Source: DATARH01 sp963847345 (GTDB lineage Bacteria > Pseudomonadota > Alphaproteobacteria > ATCC43930 > CGMCC-115725). Taken from it: a DNA stretch of 64,000 nucleotides. Shown here piece by piece: positions 28,001 through 35,353 of the stretch; position 1 is the first letter of the stretch, and every line of letters starts with the position of its first letter. Below the pieces are notes generated by a model. The model had not been told where the DNA came from and did not search any database. It saw only the letters and a list, made by a program, of their open reading frames with translations. The DNA lies in NCBI GenBank assembly GCA_963847345.1, contig CAWJZU010000035.1, positions 124,001-188,000 of the forward strand. Direction: 5' to 3'. The translations under genes were made by a program, and so were the position numbers.

Positions 28001-28466
28001 CCGGCTGGTGATCCGCTGGCGCGAATTCGGAGGACCGGAGGCGAAAGCACCGGACGGCTCCGATTACGGCCGGGGGTTGATCGAAATCGGGCTCACGGAG
28101 CAGATCGGGACGGTTGGTTCGGTAAGCTTTGGCAAACAGGGGGTGCGCGCGGAAATCGCGCTGTCGCTGGCGGGCGGGCAGGTGGTACTGCCTGGGGATG
28201 AAAATCGAGTCGGCAACGATCGCCGCCTTGACCTCGTGATGCTTCGTTTTTACAGCTTCATCCCGCGGGCGAGGCGGGGGCGGTCGCCGAGGAGGCCCAT
28301 CGCCTGCTGCATCAGAATTCGCCTCAATGGCGGCAGGCGGTTGACGATCGCGAGACCGACATCGCGGGCCACCCGCAGCGGCACGATCGTATTCGAAAAC
28401 AGGCGATTGAGGCCATCTGTGACGGCGGCGAGCAGCAGCGCATCGGCCCGGCGCCAGCGCTGGTAG
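25035..28466 (+). CDS. CheB-CheR-PAS-HWE kinase fusion with degenerate kinase
   Basis: 1143 residues. CheB domain (about 10-195; Ser21 in GIGASAGG, VVTHIAAG, LSGVGRDGTLG); CheR methyltransferase (about 215-480; VWVPGCSTGEEAYSVAILLL, FATDIDEPAIAIARL, DLISCRNLLIYLD); PAS-like part; long Glu-rich coiled coil (about 650-735, repeats of ELxSxNEEL); second PAS; then an HWE-kinase-like module. In that module the ELNHRVKN consensus reads ELRQRIDA, so the phospho-His is Gln. The N-box reads HELAAKAV in place of HELATNAV. WRE is kept. A kinase-dead output or docking role is inferred. GTG 25035 is the longest start; TTG 25056 has GGAGGAGG before it. The last 72 residues overlap ubiH antisense. Deleting one G at 28194-28197 ends the frame at 28239, a likelier stop. 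Confidence 0.88.
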   Translation: MDAEEGRLPGDRFLVVGIGASAGGVDALQAFFKAMPADPGMAFIVVTHIAAGQESALPHILARLTTLPIEPIEDGASIETNHAYVLASDAIATLDQGRLRLAPQPAGGREHNRIDVFFASLAEDRGEDAVGVILSGVGRDGTLGAKAIKEGGGFTIAQIGDHTAPQYPQMAAHAIASGAIDLRLPAEDMAGKLIEYARGLGKLDPDRQQRGQRARLIDGRRAICTILQDQTGHDFSGYKERTFLRRIERRMQVLDIDDLDAYAELLRTDRQEVILLFQDLLIGVTAFFRDCDSFDALAQTVIPGLFEGRGPKDTVRVWVPGCSTGEEAYSVAILLLEHLATLTARPKAVVFATDIDEPAIAIARLAHYPAAMLHDVSPERIDRYFTGDGISYTVTKQVRDLCIFSSHSVIRDPPFSRIDLISCRNLLIYLDKDLQNQILPVFHYALRPGGFLFLGSSETLTQHADLFTPTDKKTRIFRRRDLPGVHPRLPPLALSTRRPALVEYKIALPNYSGSPLRHVVESRIIEQFAPAHVVITRDGEIVHFSTRTGKYLENAPGAPTRNIVAMARRGLRVELRAALTEAVEERRRVVRHGLHVEIDNSVQFLDLTIEPLADHDTEPLFLVVFADFGALLAAERRLPVVVDEQTAAKENLERELREARERLQSLVEEYETALEELKSANEELVSINEELQSTNEELETSREEAQSVAEELQTVNNELERKVEELDQANDNLRNLFDVTEIATVVVDRDLLVRSFTPATRRIFKLMDVDRGRPLTDIVSGIVDLDLRQEIEPVVATGATRERRVTTRGGKAHYLMRIVPYRTAERPVDGVLVSFTDMTSIAEAEAYQEELRQRIDAMLRTVLDIAQRSVDSESGAVPLQDRLRALSDAYRLVSDADWKAVSLAELARWKLADLGIGQEARVAVDGPPVLLRAHVAISLAMALHELAAKAVAAGALSVPQGRVRIEWAIEPAEGLAEGVAGGAAEGADRRLVIRWREFGGPEAKAPDGSDYGRGLIEIGLTEQIGTVGSVSFGKQGVRAEIALSLAGGQVVLPGDENRVGNDRRLDLVMLRFYSFIPRARRGRSPRRPIACCIRIRLNGGRRLTIARPTSRATRSGTIVFENRRLRPSVTAASSSASARRQRW

Positions 28467-29520
28467 CGCTCGAGCAGTTCCTCGTCACCGATGTCGAGGC
28501 CGAGGCGGCGGCGGTCGACGATCAGCTCGGCCAGCGCCGCGACGTCGCGGATGCCGATGTTGAGACCCTGGCCCGCGATCGGATGGATCACATGCGCCGC
28601 CTCGCCGACGAGCGCCAGCCGCCGCGCGACATAGCGCTCGGCCTGCATCAGCGACAGCTTGTAGCTCCAGCGCGGCCCGACGGGTTCGATCTCGCCGAGA
28701 AAGCCGCCGAAACGGGCACGCAATTCGGCGGCGAAATCGGCTTCCGGCAGCGCCAACAGCCGCGGCGCTAGATCGGCGTGCTCGGTCCACACGATCGACG
28801 AGCGGCCGCGCGGGGGGTGGCCCGGGGCATGGCCCGAGCGGGGCGGTTCGTCGGTCATCGGCAGGATTGCGAACGGGCCGGAAGGCAGGAAATGCTCGAC
28901 GGCGATGCCGGCATGCGGCCGCTCGTGGGCCACAGTCGTGACGATGCCGATCTGGTGATAGCGCCACTCGATCGCGCGGATCCCGGCGGCGCGACGCAGC
29001 GGCGAGTCCTTGCCGTCGGCCGCTGCGACCAGCCGGGCGCGCAGGCGCGTTCCGTCGTCGAGCGCGATTTCGGCGGCGGTCTCGGTCGCGCGCCTATCGG
29101 TGACGCGGCGCCCGCCGATCAGAGTAAGGCTCGGCAGCGCGCGCGCCCGGTCGAAGAGGACGCGGCGCAGGACCCGGTTCTCGACGATGTAGCCGAGCGG
29201 CATGCGCATCGCCGATGTTGCGGGATCAGCTCGCGGCAATCGTAATGCAGGAACAGCGGCGACTCGTCGTCGGCGATGCGGATCTCTCGGATCGGTTCGG
29301 CGTCGGCGGCGATGTCGGGCCACAGCCCGAGCCCGTCGAGCACCAGCCGCGAGCCGTAGGCGATCGCCGAGGTCCGCCCGTCGAAGCCGCGGTCGAGCAT
29401 CGCCGCGGGGTCCTGCGGATCGACGACCGCGACCGGGAGGCCCGCGCCGGCGCAGGCGACGGCGAGCAGCATCCCGTTCAGCCCGGCCCCGGCGATCACC
29501 AGCTCGGCATCATCGGCCAT
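28250..29520 (-). pseudogene. UbiH/Coq6-family FAD monooxygenase, one frameshift
   Basis: Flavin hydroxylase of the ubiquinone-biosynthesis family. The N-terminal part reads ELVIAGAGLNGMLLAVACAG (FAD-binding GxGxxG) and GFDGRTSAIAYGS. The rest, in another frame after about 29210-29224, reads MRMPLGYIVENRVLRRVL, then the DG-type VAAADGKDSPLRRAAGI and VGEAAHVIHPIAGQGLNIG with the GD-like motif. Restoring one missing base at the junction rejoins them, so this is one of the two apparent deletions in the window. Total length is about 420 residues, normal for the family. It is preceded by the cupin and glycerol kinase genes on the same strand. Confidence 0.85.
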
Positions 29521-29599
29521 GAAACTACGATGGGCGCGGCGCGCTGCGGTGTCCAGGGCAAGGTGAGGCGAGTCAGGCGCCGTAGTGCTGCGTCGCGCG

Positions 29600-29929
29600 T
29601 CACTGGTGGTGAAAGACCGCGAGCCATACGGTCGGCATGGCGGGGTCGGTCCATTCAACCCGGTGCCGCCGGCGCGGCGCGATATGCACATTATCGCCGG
29701 GGCCGAGCAGCCGGTCCTCGGCCTCGTCGGCGAACCGCAGCCGTGCCGCGCCCGCCAGCAGCAGCACCCATTCCGCCTCGTCCTGGTCGTACCAGAAGCC
29801 GGGCGGGCTCGCCTGGCCGAGCGAGACGATGCGCTCGACCCGCATTCCCGACGCGGTGAGCAGCGTTTCGGTGACTTCGCCGCCGCGCGCATCCGGCAGA
29901 TCGCGCAGCAGATTTGCGATCGCGATCAT
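29600..29929 (-). CDS. Cupin-domain protein
   Basis: 109 residues forming a single small beta-barrel cupin: FWYDQDEAEWVLLLAG (motif 1 with E), LLGPGDNVHIAPRRRHRVEW (motif 2 with P and H) and AVFHHQ at the end. Such proteins often bind a metal and act as sensors or epimerase-like enzymes. The ATG at 29929 overlaps the glpK stop as ATGA, so translation is coupled to glycerol kinase. The N-terminus MIAIANLLRDLPDARGGEV fits the family. Function unknown. Confidence 0.8.
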   Translation of the reverse strand: MIAIANLLRDLPDARGGEVTETLLTASGMRVERIVSLGQASPPGFWYDQDEAEWVLLLAGAARLRFADEAEDRLLGPGDNVHIAPRRRHRVEWTDPAMPTVWLAVFHHQ

Positions 29930-31438
29930 CGCGGCGCAGAAGCGGCGAGCACCCCGGCGACGGCGCGCCGCCATCCGGCATAGCGCTCCTCGCGTTCTTC
30001 GGCGTCCATCGCCGGCGCGAATTGCTCCGCCGCCGACCAGCGCGCCATCATTTCATCGGGCGCCGGGCACAACCCGCGTGACAGGCCGGCGACATAGGCG
30101 GCGCCCCATGCGGTCGTTTCCAGCGAATGCGGCCGCTCGACCGCAGCCGGCAGGATGTCGGCGATGAACTGCATCGCCCAGTCGCTGGCGGCAAGCCCGC
30201 CATCGACGCGCAGCGGCTCGATCGCCAGGCCGCAATCGGCGCTCATCGCCGCGATCAGGTCGCGCGTCTGGAACCCGACCGATTCGAGCGTCGCGCGCGC
30301 GATCTCAGGCAGACCGCATTCGGCGGTCAACCCGCTCAGCGCGGCGCGCGCGCCGGCTTCCCAATACGGCGCGCCCAGCCCGGCAAAGGCCGGCACGAAA
30401 TAGACGCGCTGGCGCGGGTCGGCCTGTGCCGCGAGGTCACCCGTCTCGGCCGCCGCGCCGACCGCCCCGAGACGATCGCGCAGCCATTGCACCGCCGCGC
30501 CCGCGACAAAAATGCTGCCTTCGAGCGCATAGGCCGTCTTGCCACCGAGCCGATAGGCGAGCGTCGTCAGCAGCCGATTATGCGACGGGGCCGGCCGCGC
30601 TCCGGTATGCAGCAGCGCGAAGGCGCCGGTGCCGTAGGTCGATTTGACCATCCCCGGGCGAAAGCACGCCTGCCCGATCAGCGCGGCGTGCTGGTCGCCC
30701 GCCACCCCGGCGATCGGGATCGCGTCGCCGAACAGGCCGGCCGCCGTGGTTCCGAAATCGGCATCGGTGTCGCGGATTTCGGGCAGCAGCCCGCGCGGGA
30801 TATTGAATGCCCGCAGCAGCTCGTCATCCCAGGCGAGATTGTGGAGATCGAAGAGCATCGTGCGCGAGGCATTGGTCGCGTCGGTCGCGTGCAGCCCGCC
30901 ACCGGCAAGCCGCCACAATAGAAAACTGTCGATCGTGCCGAACGCGATCTCGCCGGCAACGGCGCGCTCGCGCAGACCGGGCACCGCATCAAGCAGCCAG
31001 TAAATCTTCGAGCGCCGAGAAATACGGGTCGATGACGAGACCGGTGCGGCTTGCGACCAGATCGGCCAGCCCGGCCTCGCGCCAGGTTTCGCACAGGCTG
31101 GCGGTGCGCCGGTCCTGCCAGACGATCGCGTTATGCACGGGACGCCCGGTGCTCCGGTCCCACAACACTGTGGTTTCACGCTGGTTGGTGATGCCGATCG
31201 CGGCGATCGGACGACCGCGCGCGGCGGCGATCGCCTCGCGGCAGGTCGCGACGACGGAATGCCAGATTTCCTCCGGGTCGTGCTCGACCCAGCCCGGCCG
31301 CGGATATATCTGGCGCAGCGCGACCCGCACGGTGTGATGGATATCGCCTGCGGCATCGAACAGGATCGCCCGCGTGCTGGTCGTCCCCTGGTCGATCGCC
31401 AGCAGAAGATCTGCGCTCCCGGCAGGTTGATCAGGCAA
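29926..31438 (-). pseudogene. glpK: Glycerol kinase, one frameshift
   Basis: FGGY-family kinase making glycerol-3-phosphate. The N-terminal part has LLLAIDQGTTSTRAILFD, GITNQRETTVLWDRSTG and AIVWQDRRTASLC. After about 31009-31013 the other frame continues with KIYWLLDAVPGLRERAV, GVAGDQHAALIGQACF, STYGTGAFAL and VDGGLAASDWAMQF. Removing one base gives FSASKIYWLLD, the expected junction. TTG at 31438 is preferred as start, because a purine-rich GAGGGACGGGAG precedes it and the family begins just before the AIDQGTT strand. An ATG at 31522 is possible but adds a non-conserved leader. Confidence 0.9.
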
Positions 31439-31831
31439 CTCCCGTCCCTCGATATGCCTTTCCGACGCCGTCCGGCGAGCGCCGCGGAAGCAGCTCGTAC
31501 GACCGAACGAAGGCGCGGTCAAATGGTCGCCTTAAAACGGTGTTGAAGGGTGGGTTGTAAACCATGCCGACACTACTTCGGCTTGCCCCGCTGCTCGCTG
31601 AGTTGTTGGATTCGTGTCTGGTAGAAGTAGAATACCGGCCTGGGCGGCAAGATTTATGTCGGATTCTTTCAAAAGGCGGGCTGCAAAAGCGGAGATCAAG
31701 GCATAAGATGCCAACACGATTGGCCAAAACTTGCTCCAGAAGCGGCGATTTCGGCAGGATGGCTTGTTGATTGCGCTGCTTGGACGGGTGTTGCCGAAAT
31801 CGATGACCCAGCTGTTGGATGAGACAGAGTG
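31439..31831. other. Intergenic region upstream of PEP-CTERM gene
   Basis: About 390 bases between the divergent glpK and PEP-CTERM genes. It is lower in GC than its surroundings in 31600-31760. No supported gene is seen. The long minus-strand frame over 31532-32179 is mainly antisense to the PEP-CTERM gene and has no family features. Confidence 0.5.
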
Positions 31832-32455
31832 ATGCGAACGTTCAGGCTTGGCGCGATAGCGCTGACAGCCTTCATTTTGCTGGGCGCGCATGTCAGCCGT
31901 GCGGCCGCGATCGCCGGAGAATTGTGGCTCGACCGGCCGGTCCTGGCCCGCGGACCGACCTTGGAAGAGGTCGCCAAACTCAGTGCGCCTAACGCGACGT
32001 TCACGACAGATGCAATCGATTTCGACAGTACGGTCAGCGATTTTTACGTCGGCCCATTCCTCCATAATCCGATTTTCAGCGATCCGAGTGTTGCGGGCCG
32101 CGATCTGTACAGCGTCGTCATATTGCTGACCGGGACCGTCGCGCTGCAGGCCGGCGACAACAGGTTCCTCCTCGTGCATGACGACGGGGTGCAGCTGTTT
32201 ATCGACGGCATCGGTCTGGTCGTCGATGAGCCTGATCCCACGCCGCCGGTTTCCGAATTGATCAATGTGATTGCCCCGGCGATCGGGGATTACGCGTTCC
32301 GGCTGTCATACGGGAGCTGCTGCGCGCCGCCGGCGAAGCTGATCTGGACAAACTACATTCCGACCGATATCCCGGAGCCGGGATCGCTGACCTTGCTCGG
32401 CACTGCGCTGGCTGGCCTTGGCGCCGCGATAACGAGTCGCCGCCGCGGCGCTTGA
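31832..32455 (+). CDS. PEP-CTERM sorted surface protein with PA14-like domain
   Basis: 207 residues. An N-terminal signal peptide (RLGAIALTAFILLGAHVSRA) is followed by a beta-rich domain whose FLLVHDDGVQLFIDGIGLVV stretch resembles PA14/GLEYA carbohydrate-binding folds. The tail has IPEPGSLTLLGTALAGLGAA, then an Arg-rich end: the tripartite PEP, membrane-helix and basic-cluster signal for exosortase sorting. The protein should be exported, cut at PEP and placed in an extracellular matrix. No exosortase (xrt/eps) gene is in the window. The ATG at 31832 follows a GTG in frame at 31829. Confidence 0.85.
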   Translation: MRTFRLGAIALTAFILLGAHVSRAAAIAGELWLDRPVLARGPTLEEVAKLSAPNATFTTDAIDFDSTVSDFYVGPFLHNPIFSDPSVAGRDLYSVVILLTGTVALQAGDNRFLLVHDDGVQLFIDGIGLVVDEPDPTPPVSELINVIAPAIGDYAFRLSYGSCCAPPAKLIWTNYIPTDIPEPGSLTLLGTALAGLGAAITSRRRGA

Positions 32456-32515
32456 TCCGACGGACGCGCATCCGCGTACCGGCCCGCCGTCCGCTTGCGC
32501 TTCGTCACGAACTTC

Positions 32516-33626
32516 TCAATAGACCACCACGCTGCGGATCGACTCGCCCTGGTGCATCAGGTCGAAGCCCTGGTTGATGTCGGCGAGCGGCATCGTGTGG
32601 GTGATCAGATCGTCGATGTTGATCTTTTTCTCCATGTACCAGTCGACGATCTTCGGCACGTCGGTGCGGCCGCTGGCGCCGCCGAACGCGGTGCCTTGCC
32701 AGACCCGGCCGGTGACCAGCTGAAACGGCCGCGTGCTGATCTCCTGGCCGGAGGCGGCGACGCCGATGATCGTCGAGACGCCCCAGCCGCGGTGGCAGCA
32801 TTCCAAGGCCTGCCGCATCGTCTGCACGTTGCCGATGCACTCGAAGCTGTAATCGGCGCCGCCTTTCGTCAGATCGACCAGATACGGCACGAGGTCGCCC
32901 GCGACCTCGGTCGGGTTGACGAAATGCGTCATGCCGAATTTCTCGGCCAGTTCGCGGCGGCGCGGGTTGATATCGACGCCGACGATCATGTCGGCACCGA
33001 CCATGCGGGCTTCCCTGCACGACATTGAGCCCGATGCCGCCGAGGCCGAACACGACGACGCGCGCGCCGGGTTCGACTTTCGCCGTGTTGATGACCGCGC
33101 CGATGCCGGTCGTCACGCCGCAGCCGATATAGCAGACCTTGTCGAACGGCGCGTCCTCGCGGATTTTGGCGACCGCGATCTCGGGCAAGACCGTGAAATT
33201 CGCGAAGGTCGAGGTGCCCATGTAGTGGTAAATCTTGTCGCCGCCCAGTGAAAAGCGGCTGGTGCCGTCGGGCATCACGCCCTGGCCCTGCGTCGCGCGG
33301 ATCGCGGTGCAGAGATTGGTCTTGCGCGACAGGCATGACGGGCACTGGCGGCATTCCGGCGTGTAAAGCGGGATGACGTGGTCGCCTTTTCTGACGCTGG
33401 TCACCCCGGGACCGACATCGACGACGATACCGGCGCCTTCGTGGCCGAGGATTGCCGGGAACAGCCCCTCGGGATCGGCGCCGGACAGCGTGTAGGCGTC
33501 GGTATGACAGATCCCGGTCGCCTTCACTTCGACCAGCACCTCGCCCTGTCGCGGGCCGTCGAGCCGCACGGTCTCGATCGAGAGCGGCGTTCCGGCCTTA
33601 TGGGCAACAGCGGCGCGCGTTTCCAT
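32516..33626 (-). pseudogene. frmA: S-(hydroxymethyl)glutathione dehydrogenase (class III ADH), one frameshift
   Basis: Zinc- and NAD-dependent oxidation of the formaldehyde-glutathione adduct. The catalytic-zinc region is seen in TGICHTDAYTLSGADPEG and GHEGAG. The four structural-zinc cysteines lie in CRQCPSCLSRKTNLC, and the cofactor fold begins at VFGLGGIGLNVVQG. The frame then breaks at a CCC run (33013-33015). Dropping one base gives VVQEARMVGADMIVGVDINP and the rest reads to VVVY at the stop. GGAG stands seven bases before the ATG at 33626. It is alone on this strand. A role in formaldehyde detoxification is the family function. Confidence 0.92.
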
Positions 33627-34338
33627 CAATTCACTCCAGCAGCGAACCCGCCCCAGCTTGACCGATTCAACCGACGACCGCAAAGCCTTGTGATTGCTAG
33701 CGTCACCGCACCGGGTTCAACCGTCGGTTTAGCTGTTTGCTGCATCTGCAGGAAATCAACAGCAAACGCCCACGCGCACCGGTTGCGCCGAGCCGCAAAA
33801 GCCCAGGATTTCCGCCAGCGATGCGCCGGCCCGGTGCTCCGGCCCGCCCTGGTTTTGCAGCAGAACATCAGCGACAGCAGCGATTACAACACGGGCCCGG
33901 CTCCGACTTCGTATACGCCGATGCGATGATTGCACGTGATTGTGTCGCTTTTGCCGCCGGTCAGCCCGGGCGCGTTCCCGCCTTCGGCTGCAACGACCAA
34001 AATTGCCCCGAAACGCACCTTTTGCAAATTCCTGGGCAACGATGAGGTCGGGAAGAGAAAATTTGCACCGGAGTTCCGCACGGACTAACTTGCTGCTGGC
34101 GGCCGCTGCGCAAGTGCATGCCGCTGCCGCTCGGAGCGCGTGCTGCATTCCGCAGAGCCCGAGAGCGCAAGCAACTCGTTCAGGCACATTCCTTGCACGC
34201 TCGTCGAGGGCGGCCCGCGTCTGTGTGCGCCCAATTATTGCTGCGGCTTCGCACGGCCGCTCGGCACCCCGAACCGAGCGACGCCGGTATGAGTAACGTC
34301 GGATTTCATTGAGACGTCAGGCAAGCACAGGCGCTGTG
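33627..34338. other. Long intergenic region with repeat copy C
   Basis: About 710 bases without a supported gene. It carries repeat copy C (33735-33767). Several open frames of 60-140 codons exist on both strands but overlap one another, are rich in Arg/Cys/Ala and match nothing I recognise. The segment 33990-34090 is less GC-rich and may hold the promoter of the following membrane-protein gene. Confidence 0.5.
33735..33767. repeat. Dispersed palindromic repeat, copy C
   Basis: GTTTGCTG (33735-33742) and CAGCAAAC (33760-33767) around CATCTGCAGGAAATCAA. It has the same arms and CTGCAGGAAA centre as copy A at 2752-2785, 31 kb away, with a few substitutions. Both are in intergenic DNA. Confidence 0.65.
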
Positions 34339-34842
34339 ATGAGCGACATCAAACGTCAAGAGCTCGGCGTTTTGGCAAAGGTTGTCATCGTCATCGCGAT
34401 CGTGCTGATCGCGTCCGGCGTGCTCTGGTACGGCATCGCGTTCGCGACGATAGAGCGCGTGCTGCGCCAGCTCGCCGAGCGGCCCGGCGGACCCATGTCG
34501 TTCCGCTTCATCCTGCAGCCGGCGATGGCAGCGATCGCGGCGATCCACGACGCTCGCATAGACGCACGACTGGGCCGCTCCCCCTTTGTGTGGACTATGC
34601 TGCACAACCCGCCCGAACGCATCGCACGATTGCGCGAAGCAGCGAACGCAACGGCCCGGATCGTGCTGCTTGGGCTCGTGATGGACACGATCTACCAAAT
34701 CATCGTGCTGCAAAGGTTCTTTCCGGTCGAGGCAGTTATCATCGCGCTGTTACTTGCTCTTGTGCCCTATGTGGTCCTCCGCGGCCTGGCGCTGCGTATC
34801 GCACGCCGATGGCGCAGCCGAAGTTCCGTCCATCGGGTCTGA
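34339..34842 (+). CDS. Unknown inner-membrane protein
   Basis: 167 residues. The first membrane segment is about residues 11-35 (VLAKVVIVIAIVLIASGVLW), followed by a soluble stretch of about 70 residues. There are two more hydrophobic segments near 110-125 and 130-155. The C-terminus is strongly basic (RRWRSRSSVHR). No family recognised. It ends 14 bases before the DUF202 gene and the arylsulfatase follows, so the three look like an operon. Base composition is a little less GC-rich than the neighbours. Confidence 0.65.
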   Translation: MSDIKRQELGVLAKVVIVIAIVLIASGVLWYGIAFATIERVLRQLAERPGGPMSFRFILQPAMAAIAAIHDARIDARLGRSPFVWTMLHNPPERIARLREAANATARIVLLGLVMDTIYQIIVLQRFFPVEAVIIALLLALVPYVVLRGLALRIARRWRSRSSVHRV

Positions 34843-34856
34843 CGAGGACAACGATC

Positions 34857-35300
34857 ATGGCGGATGCAGATTTCACCGAAAATCAGAGTCGATTTGAAGT
34901 AAGGGTCACAGCGGACAGCCATTTTGCCTGGCTTCGCACGCGACTGAGCATCGAGCGCACGATGATGGCGTGGGTGCGTACGGCGGTATCTCTGATCGGG
35001 TTTGGTTTCGCTATCGAGCAGTTCTTCGAGCGCCTGCAACATGCGCCCGGAACGCAGCCCGCCTATCTGCCGAACGCTCCGAAGTACCTTGGGACTGCCT
35101 TGATTTTCTGCGGCGTTCTGGCGCTGTTGATTTCGATTTGGCAGTACAGGTGGACCACTCGCTACCTCAGCACCGGTCCATTCGCTCAAGTCGCCGGATT
35201 GAAGGAGGGAGGAATGCAGTCGCCGATCATCGCGGTTGCTGTCCTGCTGACCTGCATCGGCCTGTTTGCCCTCGGGGCGGTGCTGCTGCGCATCGCATGA
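34857..35300 (+). CDS. DUF202 (YidH-type) membrane protein
   Basis: 147 residues. The N-terminal soluble part has FAWLRTRLSIERTMMAWVRT, the DUF202 signature (LAxxRTxLAxxRTxLAWIRT). Three membrane segments follow, near residues 45-60, 80-100 and 122-145. DUF202 proteins are small inner-membrane proteins without a proven function. GAGGA is about eight bases before the ATG at 34857. It lies between an unknown membrane protein and an arylsulfatase, an arrangement that may reflect a joint role at the membrane. Confidence 0.85.
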   Translation: MADADFTENQSRFEVRVTADSHFAWLRTRLSIERTMMAWVRTAVSLIGFGFAIEQFFERLQHAPGTQPAYLPNAPKYLGTALIFCGVLALLISIWQYRWTTRYLSTGPFAQVAGLKEGGMQSPIIAVAVLLTCIGLFALGAVLLRIA

Positions 35301-35353
35301 TCGGCCCGGCCCGAGGGAGTGTCTGTGAACGCCGGCCAACCTGGGAGATCAAG

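Noticed and set aside
31532..32179. Minus-strand frame of 215 codons
   Set aside because: Mostly antisense to the PEP-CTERM gene, with no recognisable domain and no good ribosome binding site.
33756..34187. Minus-strand frame of 143 codons in the spacer after frmA
   Set aside because: Overlaps a repeat copy, competes with other frames of similar length and has Cys/Arg-rich low-information sequence.
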